Origin: Hedera helix
Taxonomy: Eukaryota; Streptophyta; Magnoliopsida; Apiales; Araliaceae
Assembly (NCBI GenBank): GCA_947179155.2
Contig: OX359275.1
Location: forward strand, 1,921,501-1,985,500
Reading direction: 5' to 3'
DNA: 64,000 bases
Both the position numbers and the translations under genes were made by a program. Positions 23,272 to 33,951 of the stretch are shown here, piece by piece; position 1 is the first letter of the stretch, and each line of letters begins with the position of its first letter. Below the pieces are notes generated by a model. It had not been told where the DNA came from. It ran no database searches and was given only the letters and a program-made list of their open reading frames with translations.

Positions 23272-24928
23272 TGATGCGAAAAGAAAGAAGAAAATACATA
23301 ATTTTTTTATTAATTTTATATTGTTATTTAAGAATAAATATTGGATTATTAATGTAATTATTTAGTAGGATATTCTATAATAGTTTTATTTTAATTAAGA
23401 GAGTTTTATTATAGTAGTAGATTTTAATTAGGAGATTATTTCCTTTTTAAATTAGGATTTTTACTTGGTCCCAAGTATTGAATTTTCTATTTAAGCATTG
23501 TAATACTTCATTATTTTTCAGATTATGAAATATGAATTGATTTGAGATTAAAGGTTTGTATTTGTGTGTGTTTTTTTGCCGAGTCTTTGCGGGAATAGGT
23601 ATATTCTTCCCTCTTTTCACCTTATACTACATCATTTTGGTATCAAATCCAAAATACCTGATATCTTTTGATTTTAACCAATTCTTTCCTACCCTAATTC
23701 TCTAGAGAATCGACATCAATATCCGAGGTGATAATATCATATCAAACTTATCCCAAAATTGAAAGGAAAAAAAAAAAAAAAAACTGCTACAGTTCCTCTT
23801 CTCCGTTTCTAGTAAATTACAGTTTGGTACCCTAAGGTTTCTATAGTTTTTCAATTTAGTCCCCAAAGTTTAAAAAATAAAATAAAATACCCCCTAAACT
23901 TCTAACTTTTTACATATTAGCCCCTATACTTTTATTTTTTATAGTTTAGCCCCTAAAGTTTAATTAGTTTTCACACTAGTCCCTATAAAAAAAGAGAAAG
24001 AGAAAAAAATAGTTTTATTTGTAAGAATCATGGTGAATGTCGGAGAAGTCAATGCCAAATAAACGAATTGAAGATTCAATTGCAAAACTTACTGCATATG
24101 TTCAGAAATCTTTTACAGCACTTGAAGTAAAAGTTGATGTACTCATGGAACGCGCAACAACAAAATACGGAGTTGGTGAGATTTTTTAAGAGCAAGAACC
24201 TCAACATGTTGAGACTTTTGAGGAACTTAAAGTGGCTAAAGTAGAGGATGTTGTATTGATTGAAGATTCAAATGTGGTTTGTATTAAAGGAAGTGCAGTA
24301 CAGTGCAAGAGAAAAACCATGTTGACCAAGAAGTTGAACATAAAAAGAAAGACACAATTGAGGTAGAACACATTAATTTTGTTTTGTCAAATTCTATATT
24401 CGAGTTCAAAGTTGCATCTAATTTTGTGTTTGTGTCAATGTTATTCCTACAATTTGTGCTTAAGAAACATTGGATGCGCATGTTTTGTTGGAATGTATCT
24501 CCTGGACTATGGTTTATTATTCTTTCAAAACTCGAGGACGAGTTTTTTTCAAAGGCGAGGAGAATGATGTGATAAGGAAGAAGAAAATACATAATTTTTT
24601 AATTAATTTTATATTGTTATTTAGGAATAAGTATTGGATTATTAATGTAATTATTTAATAAGATATTTTAGGAGATTTTTATTTTAATTAGGAGAGTTTT
24701 ATTATAGTAGCAGATTTTAATTAGGAGATTGTTTCTTTTTTAAATTAGGGTTTTTATTTAGTCCCCAAGTATTGGGTTTTTTATTTAAACATTGTAATAT
24801 TTCATTATTTTTTAGATTATGAAATACGAATTGATTTGAGATTAAAGCTTTATGTTTGTTTGTATTTCTTTACCGATTCTCTGCGGGGATAGGTATCTTA
24901 TTCTCTCATTTCACCTTATCCTACATCA
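23272..24928 (+). mobile_element. Short LTR retrotransposon remnant (1.66 kb)
   Basis: Direct repeats at 23272-23634 and 24565-24928 are alignable over their whole length (both TGATG...TACATCA, about 363 bp). TTTTGGTATCAAATCC directly follows the left copy and resembles the tRNA-Met primer site; AAAGGCGAGGAGAA precedes the right copy and is a good polypurine tract. The internal 930 bases contain only a degraded start of a gag-like frame near 24030 (MVNVGEVNAK, then a stop) and a C-terminal pol tail just before the polypurine tract. The flanking 5-mers (TGTAT and ATTAT) do not match, so the target duplication has decayed or the ends are slightly off. Leader and gag start are related to the element at 25432-28633. 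Confidence 0.85.
23815..23990 (+). repeat. Leader repeats of the TAGTCCCTAAAGTTT type
   Basis: Between primer site and gag start lie four or five diverged copies of a 35-45 base motif (ATTACAGTTTGGTACCCTAAGG, CAATTTAGTCCCCAAAGTTT, TATTAGCCCCTATACTTT, TAGTTTAGCCCCTAAAGTTT, CACTAGTCCCTAT). The same array occurs on the minus strand at 27425-27620 in the neighbouring element, at the same place relative to gag. Confidence 0.7.
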
Positions 24929-25671
24929 ATTATCCATGGCAAATTGACATTGCAACAATTGAGGTGAATATAACTCTATAGTGCTTCACAAGAGGCCCTT
25001 GGGTTCTTGCATATTATAGTCAATTTTTTAAGCCAATACAACTTGGTTGTCATAGAATTGTGGTATAACCCTATTTTGTAAGACAACATATTTTTTCTTT
25101 CCTCCAATTTTGGGCAATCATCGGCTTGTGAAATATTTTCATACTAGCTCAAATAATTAAACATAATTTATTTTATAGGCATTATGGCTACAGATGTTTT
25201 TGTAGGCACATTAGCCAGTACCCTGGTTTCTGTACCTGTATCAGCCTGCTCTAATGACTGATGATGTACTTACGGACAACGTTATCACTCCTTGACGTAG
25301 AGATTATTAATGGTTTCTTTTTATAGGTACAAATTTGTGTACAGATGCTACTTGGATCATGGAGAAGACTGAAATGTTAGTATATTCAACATCAAATGCT
25401 AACAAATTCTTCATGAGATGCTAACCACTTTTGGTGAGAAACGGTCTCACACAGAAAAATTCTCAATAGAGAACTCACAAACACAAATAATTATATATCA
25501 AATGAATCAATAATAATGGGTGTTTACATCCATACTTATAGTACTCTCAATCCACTTTCCTAATCTAATTAAAACTCTAAAAGATAATTAAAGATAACAG
25601 ATAACTCCTAATTAAAATACAACTCTATCTAAAATACGACTTCTAATTAAATCAAAACACCTAATTAGACC

Positions 25672-27354
25672 TTAATTAGGCCTCCACAACCTTTTGTACT
25701 GATCTAACCAGCTTTCTCGTCCTGCATCAGTTCTCCTCCGCTGCGAAAAACTTAACTCCGTTAAGTTAGGAATACAGGAACAACCACGTCGGATCACTAA
25801 AGAATTCTTCGTAAGCTTCAACCTGGCCATATCGAGAGCACAGGTAAGAGTAAACTTTGTGTTCCCCTTCATAATCCAGTAAATATTGGCACGAGCATCA
25901 TGGTGTGCATTACGATCCCATAGCCATGTACGTCACAAGATGAGGTGGCAAACCTTAAGGGGAAAAATATCACACATAACCGTATCCTTAAGCTTGTCAA
26001 CTGAAAACGTAAACAAACATCTCTGAGTAACCCGCAAAATTTGGTATTGGTAACCCAATCAACATCATACGGGTCCGTACAACTCCCCGAATCAATCACA
26101 AGAGAACATATATGTCCCGCACACCGGACTCATGTCTGAAATATCTGCCCACGATGGAGTTTAGGATCATCTTTTTGCTTTTGAGTAACCAATAGAGGTC
26201 GAAGAACACCTAAACATCCCTCTAAATGTGCATCAGCTTCCAAGTCTTGTTCGGTAGGCTCATCCTTGATGTCTAACGACGGGCACACCTCTTCGTTCAT
26301 GTCAGTGTTCTCATAGTCCTTGTTAACAAAAGCAACTCTAGAAGAAGGGGATGCAACATTTATCTTTGGAGATGGACACTCGAAGGACATGTAACTAAAA
26401 CCATGGCAGTTAAAACACCGAGAGGTAGGATTATTGCTAGCACTGGAAGAACCTGTGGTACGATTGAGCTTGCTAGCAGCTAAAGAATTTGTAGATGACC
26501 TCTCCACTGGCCTGCTTCTAAGAGGCTCCACAAAAGTCCTCTCACCCGAGTCTGCACTGGTACTGGAGGTCGAATAGAATTCCTCCTCAAGGTATCATCC
26601 ACTTGGTTGGCAACTTGAACAGCATCATCCAAGAGCAGAATTTTTCCCGAAGCTACCCCACTAGCGATTTCATGATTCAATCCCCGACGGTACATGGAGA
26701 TTAGAACATCTTCAATCCATGGAAATTTTGACCTTGTAACCAAACTGTAGAATGTAGATGTGTACTCGGCTACAAATTTACTTCCTTGCACCAATTCCGT
26801 CAATTGTAAACATGTCTTTTGCTTGTAATCTGGAGACACAAACCTTGGTGTCATAGCAACTTTCATATCCTCCCATTATGTTGATGATGATCCCACCAAA
26901 TACGGGCTGTCCCTTTTAACTTTGAATCAGCAAAGAAAAGCTTTCTTTCGTCAGACAGTTCGTACCAACGAAAGAAACTCTCCAAATTGTGAATCCAATC
27001 GAAAAATGACTCAGGCCCTTGATCTCCATTGAAATCACCAACGCCCAATTTAGCTCATCTATCCACTGCATTCAATCTGGGGTCCAGCACATGAAAATTA
27101 GGCCATTGCTGCTGTAGTAGTATCTCATTAGGACCTGGAGGTGGATTTTTCACATTCCGACAAGCATCTTCGTATCCTTTATTTGCCCGCTCCGTGAGGA
27201 CATTAATTTTTGTTGTAAGTGCGGTAATAGTTGTCTGAACATTTGCCGCATTTGCTGCAAGTGCTACGATGGAATCTTCAACTTTTGTAAGACGCTCAGT
27301 TTGCTGTGACATGTAAACGTCAAGCCTAGCGTTGACTTCTCCGGCATTCACCAT
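25672..27354 (-). pseudogene. gag and protease remnant of the 3.2-kb element
   Basis: Read from 27354 downward: a gag N-terminus (MVNAGEVNARLDVY, then a coiled-coil-like Ala/Thr-rich stretch, 27354-27055); a retrotransposon gag core (about 27048-26480) with WIHNLESFFRWYEL, GTARIWWD and FVSPDYKQK-type landmarks; a Ser-rich linker with a damaged zinc knuckle CFNCHGFSYMSFEC, in which the usual His is replaced; an acidic linker; and a protease start (IDSGSC near 26095) followed by frame-shifted protease sequence to about 25700. The frame changes at about 27050, 26865, 26500 and 26090, so no full-length protein is made. Nothing downstream resembles RT. Confidence 0.85.
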
Positions 27355-27371
27355 GATTCCTGCAAATAAAA

Positions 27372-27416
<45 letters not shown>
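27372..27416. repeat. (TA)n microsatellite next to gag start
   Basis: About 20 TA units directly upstream of the gag start codon of the minus-strand element. Confidence 0.9.
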
Positions 27417-27417
<1 letters not shown>

Positions 27418-27424
27418 TTTTTTT

Positions 27425-28320
27425 TACAGGGACTAAACTGAAAAGTTTTGAAACTATAGAGGCTGGGATGTAAAAACAGAAAGTACGGAGGCTAAGATGA
27501 AATTAATGAAACTTCAGGAGCTAAACTGTATAATATAAAAATATTAGGGTGAATATATAAAAATTTAAAAGTCTAAGGGGTATTTTAAAAACCTTATGAA
27601 ACCTTGGGGTGCAAACTGTAATTTGCCAAATATTATATCCAAACAGATTAGAGGCAGTAGCAAATCGTCTCTTTTTCTTTCTTCCCTTTTTTTATTTTCT
27701 TCTTCAATTACGACAGTGACAAGGGGCAAGCAAGAGGCTGGTGGTGACGATGGTGAGAGCGGGAGCCGACGACGACGATAGGGAGCTGTTGATAATAGAC
27801 GACCGGTGGTGGAACAGGATGCGGCAATCGGAGGTATAGCTTCGACAGGAGGTGGAGGTGGCGTCTGTGACGGGAGGTACGGATAATGGCAAGATCCGAT
27901 GAAGATGGTGGTCAAGTCCTAAAGCGATGGCGGCGGCTCTACACACTGGTAAGGCTGCTTCTTCGTTGTGCTTCTTCTTCTCTGTTCTTGGATTTTTATT
28001 TTTTTTTTAAATCCGATGGGTCACAATTTGGGTTTACAAGCAGCGGGTTTAGGAATTTTTTTTGGTTTCTGACTTTGGGTTGTGGCAGAAAGGGTAGGGT
28101 TTGGCAGAGTAGGATTTTGGCAGTTGGTGGGTTCTAATTTTGGGTCAAGAAATAGGGTTAGGGTTTGGTTTGGGCTACAACAATTGTTGGGTTTGTGTTT
28201 GTTGGTGTTTGTTTGTGGTTGGTGGTGTCTGTGACAAAGAATAAGGGATTTGGGATTTTTGGTGTCGGTTAACAGAAGAATTTAGGGTTTAATGGCGGTA
28301 GAAGGTTAGGGTACCAGGTT
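27425..28320 (-). other. Long leader of the 3.2-kb element
   Basis: About 900 bases between primer site and gag. The gag-proximal part (27425-27620) carries the TAGTCCC-type leader repeats shared with the 23272-24928 element. The rest is skewed (CA/CCT-rich on the element's sense strand). An open frame at 27565-27915 is proline- and arginine-rich and looks compositional rather than coding. Confidence 0.65.
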
Positions 28321-28638
28321 TAGCTCTGATACCAAAATGGTGGGGAACTCCCACACAGAGAATTTCTCAACAGAGAACTCACAAACTAAAATAGTTATAT
28401 ATCAAATGAATCAATAATAATGGGTGTTTACATCCATATTTATAGTACTCTCAATCCACTCTCCTAATCTAATTAAAACACTAAAAGATAATTAAAGATA
28501 ACAGATAACTCCTAATTAAAATACAACTCTATCTAAAATACAACTTCTAATTAAATCAAAACACCTAATTAGAACTTAATTAGGCCTCCACAACCTTTTG
28601 TATCGATCCAACTAGCTTTCTCGTCCTGAATCAACTTT

Positions 28639-30121
28639 TGGGCCTAACCTAAAAAAAGTTTTTAAACAAACGTTCGATTTATTGGTGGTACATGACTACA
28701 ATCTCATGAAAACTGACTAATATATGATGTTGCATAGATTAACATTTGAATAATGGTGTAGTTACCAGGTTTATTGCAGAGTTTCTCTTGATCTTAACCT
28801 ATTTGAGCAATACGCTTGGTGGCGAGCTCTTGCAATAGCAAAGAAATGATAGAAATGATGGAAATGATAGTATGAGAGATGCATATTTAGACCTCTTCTA
28901 GGAGTGGGAATTATCCAATTGCACGTCCACAAAGCCAGAAATACTTAAAGGAAGCAGTTAATATATTTAACTTAACCAGTATGAGAGATGCGTATTTAGA
29001 CCTCTTCCAATTGCACGTCCACACAGCCAAAAATACTTGAAGGAAGCAGTTAATATATTTAACTTAACCTTAATGTTTGGGATTGCTTATTTTGTGGGAT
29101 GTACTTATTTTGACTTTCATTAGGATTGCCTTCTTTGCGTAAGATATGCTTTCAGCTTTACTAACATAAAGGACTTTATGGATTGAAATTCTAAACCGGA
29201 TGATCCTGAATATTTGATATTGGATGTCTCTCATCTGAGTTCTCACTGTTCTGTCCACATTTCTCTCCTTCTGTCCTACTTTTCATACTATTCTTCGGCT
29301 CATATTATTTCCGGTCAATTTTTCTCTTGTGGTGCTGCATCATTCTTATTGAAAGTGTCTGAAGATACACTCACAAACACAACCTTTAGCACTCCCATAG
29401 CCATATAACCCCAGTTAAATCTACCATCTTCAATAGGTAGATTAGCTTTGTGAATCACCTCCCATCATTCAGGTTTTCATATTTACAAATAAAATATATC
29501 ATATCAAGAGTTCTGCACCTAAGCTTATTGCATTTGGATACCAGGGCAGCTAGATAGTCATATTTCCTTTATGAAAGGGGCTTTCAGAGTTTACATTTTC
29601 GCCTACATGATGCTGTTGATTGTGTGAACTCAGTTTAGTATGTGTGAGTGAGATATCCATCAGAGAAATGTACTTCATTGAAATAGCTTGTTCCTACATG
29701 TTGTGAACTATTATTGTTTTCCTTCTTTAACTTGATCGATTGACATAAGTCTTTTGATGTATTCACAACTATTTTTGTAACAGATTCAAGAACCAAATAC
29801 AGTACTTATAAACATGACCTTTAGCACAACAAACAAAGGCATTTTTGTTTTATTTTATTTGATAAAAACCACAAGAAACACAGAATTGACATATATAATT
29901 ATATATACAAACATTTTAATCTACATGATCCAGATAACATGATAATGCTTAAGAAGATGGATATATTATGGCCTAAACAACTGAAAATACAAACATTATA
30001 CAATAATTAACAGAGTGATCAATAAGTCATAAAGAATTTATAAAGCCATCTCATAACTGGATTAAATCGTCAGAGTGATGACAACCAAGTAATTTTCAAT
30101 TTCTCTCTATCCGTCTCTTTT
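28639..30121. other. Intergenic region with a 100-bp tandem duplication
   Basis: No gene seen. A tandem duplication lies at 28869-28977 and 28978-29068: both units run from AGTATGAGAGATGC through TTTAACTTAACC, and the first has an extra 18 bases. Nothing else is recognisable. Confidence 0.7.
28869..29068. repeat. Tandem duplication, two units of 109 and 91 bp
   Basis: Units 28869-28977 and 28978-29068 share TATTTAGACCTCTTC, CAATTGCACGTCCACA and GGAAGCAGTTAATATATTTAAC with few changes. Confidence 0.9.
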
Positions 30122-30199
30122 TTAAAGTATCATCAACATATCATACATAAAAATTGAATATTTAAAACAAAAAGGAGACACGGGGAAGGAGTACATGCT

Positions 30200-30548
30200 A
30201 CTGACCAGCAGGTTCGGGAGACGAATTGTGAGCTGTACCGGAATGGGGCGGCCGGTGCCTGTACCTCCACAACTAGCACATCCCATACGACCGGAGCCAG
30301 CACAGGTCCGACATACAGTATCTCCGTCGGACCAGCGAGAGCAAAAACAACTGATCCGGCCAGTGTCGTTGCAGCTTGGACACCCGGGGAACTGACACGG
30401 ACCCGCCATGGGGTTTTGCTCCATCACAGGATTGACCAGAGGCGCTCCCGCATTGAGCAAGTAAGCAACTGAATTCAACAGAGAGTAAGGAGCAGTTGAA
30501 GAGGATGAGATATTGAGAGATTCTTCCAGGCAAGTTTTAATAGTGTAT
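30200..30548 (-). CDS. DnaJ-type cysteine-rich (zinc) domain protein, single recognisable exon
   Basis: On the minus strand one continuous frame (open from about 30548) encodes a Ser-rich lead-in (CLEESLNISSSSTAPYSL) followed by a dense Cys module: CQFPGCPSCNDTGRISCFC, CRTCAGSGR and CASCGGTGTGRPIPVQ. These CxxCxGxG-like repeats are typical of DnaJ/BSD2-type zinc domains found in plastid assembly factors. The frame has no ATG before the module except Met at MEQNPMAG (about 30424), and a stop lies only some 20 codons upstream of the lead-in. After LTIRLPNL a possible donor (CTG|GTCAGT near 30210) is followed by unrelated sequence to the stop at 30122. It could be a short intact protein starting at the internal Met, one exon of a larger gene, or a fragment. 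The function is not assigned. Confidence 0.5.
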
Positions 30549-31414
30549 GCAATTTGATATTATTAGTATATATATTTTTTTATGGACAAGTCTAGTATAT
30601 AACATTTAAATACAAAATTAAACACTATATTTATTTTAATTATTAAAAAATAGAGCATGACACAAATTTTAATATCATACCTCACCTTTAAATGATTAAA
30701 ATGAATGTAATTTTTGAATATTATGTACTTATACTTATAATTTTTTAATATTGTGTACTTATACTTATTCTTTTTTTATATGGTTACTGAAGTACTATAT
30801 AGTAGTACGTACTCCCTGCCTTGTGCAATGAAATTTTAATTTAATGTTTTTAATAAATTATGAAATTTTAATTTAACATGAATTTATATAATTTTAATCA
30901 ATATTATAAGTTTATTAAGAAATAAAATCAAATAAAAAATTACTTTTTCTAAAAAGTAAAATATATCAACATCATAATTTTGAATTTTAAAATTTTCGTA
31001 AATTAATAATTACACTGTCAAAGTTGGAAGATGATTTTTTTGTTATCAATGTTTTTTATTCATTTATAAAAACATTTATATATCTTGAAAAAAAAAACAT
31101 TTATATGCGCACCTGGTTAGTATCAATCTTCCATTGTAAAACGCCCCCAGGCAGCTGACATTATCTGGAGTATTTGGGTGTCAAATATTCTTTTCCCCCA
31201 GGCCAACGCTCAAGTAAGGATACGCAATAAGTCGATAGTATATCTGCGTCCCAGGACCAAATTATTGGAACGCCAACATCATCATAACCTATAAAACCCA
31301 TAGGGAACTTCTTATAAATTAAGGTCATTAAAATGCCTTCTACAAACTAGCTACTACACCAACCTGGTACATTCAATTTATAAATTTCAAAAAATAAAAA
31401 TAAAAATGATATAC
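30549..31414. other. AT-rich intergenic region
   Basis: No gene seen. It contains an AT-rich Stowaway-like stretch (CTCCCTGCC near 30812, followed by repeated AAATTTTAATTTAA motifs). Confidence 0.6.
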
Positions 31415-32699
31415 TCAAAACACTTGTGTGATATTGATGTTAATGTATTCCAGAAAACAAATATCTTTTTCATGTGACAACTGCAACTCCAAAGGGGTGA
31501 TTTCTGCATTTTCTCCATCTGTGAAGATCAGTGGAACACCTGAAAAGAAATCCTTGGCTTAGGGGAAAAACCAAAATTACTAAAGGAAAGGAAATAAAGA
31601 TCCTAGATTCCACAACCCAGTTCAGTTTGCATATCGACCAGACATGAAATTATAACAACAGTTTCATACTTTCATATAATAGATTTACAGTAAATATGCA
31701 CAAATGACAGAAATCAATTTTCTCAAACACTTCAATTCGTCATGCTCAGAGGCTCTCTTGAAGCAACCAAAGTTTGTATAACAATTGCAGTATTTCATAA
31801 TACAAACTGCAAAGATGACTATGATTATGGGAACTACATCTTCCTAAAGAAAAGTACTGAGGATAACGTGAAGCCTACAACTCATTGATTAAATAACAAA
31901 AAATGTCACTGAAAACTTGAAATAGCTTGGTTATGACACCTTAAATGGCTCATGTCATTTTTCTATTTTTGTTTTATTTTTACAAAGCAAGGATTTGAGA
32001 TCCTCATTTATCAAGAATTCAAGATGGTGCATATGCCTGGTTTTCAAATCTTAGGTTAGCTTTAAACACTGATACAGTACAAGTATTTCCATCAGTGTCA
32101 TAGGTATCTCTGTTACCTGTTGCAGCTACGGAACTCCACAAGGGTATTCAGCATTTTAAAATTTCACTACAGGTTATATCTATTAAAGAGAAGAAAAAAT
32201 TGATTCTCTGGTACAGATCAAATGTATAAATTAATTTAAACAAAGAATTAATATGTAAAGATTATCCTCACCATGAAAGCACTCCATAGCTTCTCCAGCG
32301 ATAAGTACAATATCGCCACTTCGAAGAAACATCGCCAATGGGTCATCATCTCTGGACTTCCCTCCAAGAAGGAAAATGACTTTGCAACCTAAACTGGAGA
32401 TGGAGCAAATCAACTGTCAGGCTCAGCCCTAACATAATGTTTACTGTTCTGATTAGTAAAGATAAATAGAAGATTAAAGACTCGTACGATACGTGTAATG
32501 CTTACAATAGGTTTGCTCCAATCTGCCTCCATGTCATCAAGGTGGCCACCTAGCATATCACCTAAAGAAAGAGTGGGCATAATAACATGATTGTTCCAGA
32601 AATAACTTATGGTGTCAGATATCAACAAATTTATTTATCTTTTGATAGGTAATTATGTCCCCAAGTATGGGAATTGGAACCAATAGCATAAGATATCAA

Positions 32700-32975
32700 C
32701 ATAAATTAATCAATCAGATATATGTAAAATTTTAATCCAACTTTAATGATAATTATGCAGGACTAAATATTAAATCAAGTATTTTAATATTGAAAGAGTA
32801 CCTGATCCAAAGTAATTCACAACTGCAGCTTCTTAGGTACGTAAATTTCAATAACAAATATAAATTTTTTTAATCTAATTTAATGTTTAATATGCAGGAT
32901 CAATTAATAAATACAATATTATATTATCAAAAATTATTGATCCAAAGTAATTCACTACTGCAGCTTTTGGCTTGA
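32700..32975 (-). repeat. Tandem duplication of the ALKBH1 exon 4 end
   Basis: Two diverged copies of about 135 bp each end in the same exon sequence (VVNYFGS): one at about 32937-32975, continuous with exon 4, the other at about 32802-32832. Only the second has a proper splice donor (TCAG|GTACTC, boundary at 32802/32801). The first reads on into AT-rich sequence and a stop. Confidence 0.75.
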
Positions 32976-33771
32976 ATTTTTCTTCCAATGGCATAGCAGG
33001 AGCTGCCATCTTTTTAGCCAGTTGACAAAGTGGATCAGGGATCTTTTTGTGAGGAAGAGCAACACTGTAGTTCCGCTGCATGATTGTTAGGATTTACTTC
33101 ATATTTTTTAATGATAATAAATCTAGCTAAACCCTATGGGCAGAATTTAACACAATTGTCCAGAAACCACTCGGCATCCTCCTAACTAGATGGAAAACCA
33201 CCCACGATCATTTTAACGTGAAGGGGTCAACCAACTTTACACAATATACTTGCATAACCAAAGGACTTACAAGAACTATGAAGCAATCCTTTTTTGTCAT
33301 ACATACCATATATCAACAAAAAAGAACCTGCAAGAGGTGCTGAACCATTGTATTATCTGTCTAAAGGACAACCACAAAAACCTTCATACAAGAGGCAGCT
33401 CCAAAGATAACCCTCCCATATACCCCCAAGCGCTAAGAAAAAACAATTATCAAAGCATTAATTCCTCAATGAACTCCACAAAAGGAATTTGGCTCTCAGA
33501 TAAGATTTGTGAAGCCAAAAAACATAAAAGAATAACATCAAAGACCGAAATCCACAAACCAAAGACTACATGTCAAAGGAACCTTTAATCCCAAAGATAC
33601 ACATATACAACATCTATGAACATAACTTGCAATAACTTTTGTGGGCCGAGGGGAGAGAAAGAGAGAGAGGAAGAACATTTGCAGCAGTAAGTCAACTCCA
33701 CAATTAATTATTAGATTTGCAATAGTCTAACATAAACTGACATGCAGGTAAAATATATAGTACTTGTCAAA

Positions 33772-33951
33772 AGGAGCCCCTTGGGAGGGAAAAATTATTT
33801 TATGCTCCTGGAGCAAGTGAATAGTATGCTCCCCTCTCTCACATACTTGTGGTCTCCACCACAGGCGGGCCCCACAGATATGTGAGAGGGGAAAACATAC
33901 TGTTCACTTGCCCCAGGAGCATGGAATAATCTCTCAGAGGGAGGGGGTCCT
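33772..33951. mobile_element. Foldback MITE inside ALKBH1 intron 3
   Basis: An 180-bp element whose two halves are imperfect reverse complements over about 80 bases: AGGAGCCCCTTGGGAGGGA... and ...GAGGGAGGGGGTCCT. Shared inner blocks are ATGCTCCTGG/CCAGGAGCAT, CAAGTGAA/TTCACTTG and CCCCTCTCTCACATA/TATGTGAGAGGGG. The loop is GGTCTCCACCACAGGCG-like. There is no coding capacity. The RNA of the host intron would form a long hairpin. Confidence 0.85.

Larger units (their letters stand above)
25432..28633 (-). mobile_element. Non-autonomous gag-protease LTR retrotransposon (3.2 kb)
   Basis: LTRs of about 297 bp lie at 25432-25729 (3' LTR) and 28338-28633 (5' LTR), flanked by a perfect 5-bp duplication ACTTT (25427-25431 and 28634-28638). 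On the minus strand the 5' LTR is followed by TGGTATCAGAGC (28323-28334), an exact initiator tRNA-Met primer site, and the 3' LTR is preceded by a purine-rich GCGGAGGAGAA tract. The internal region of about 2.6 kb encodes gag pieces, a zinc knuckle remnant and a broken protease, but no reverse transcriptase, RNase H or integrase. With intact ends but little coding capacity it resembles the gag-only class of small plant LTR elements that depend on other elements' enzymes. Confidence 0.93.

Noticed and set aside
27565..27946. Pro/Ser/Arg-rich minus-strand frames in the leader of the 3.2-kb LTR element
   Set aside because: Overlapping frames in skewed-composition leader sequence; no domain.
33250..33588. 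112-codon plus-strand frame in an ALKBH1 intron
   Set aside because: Lys/Asn/His-rich with no domain and a TTG-like or weak start context; intronic on the other strand.
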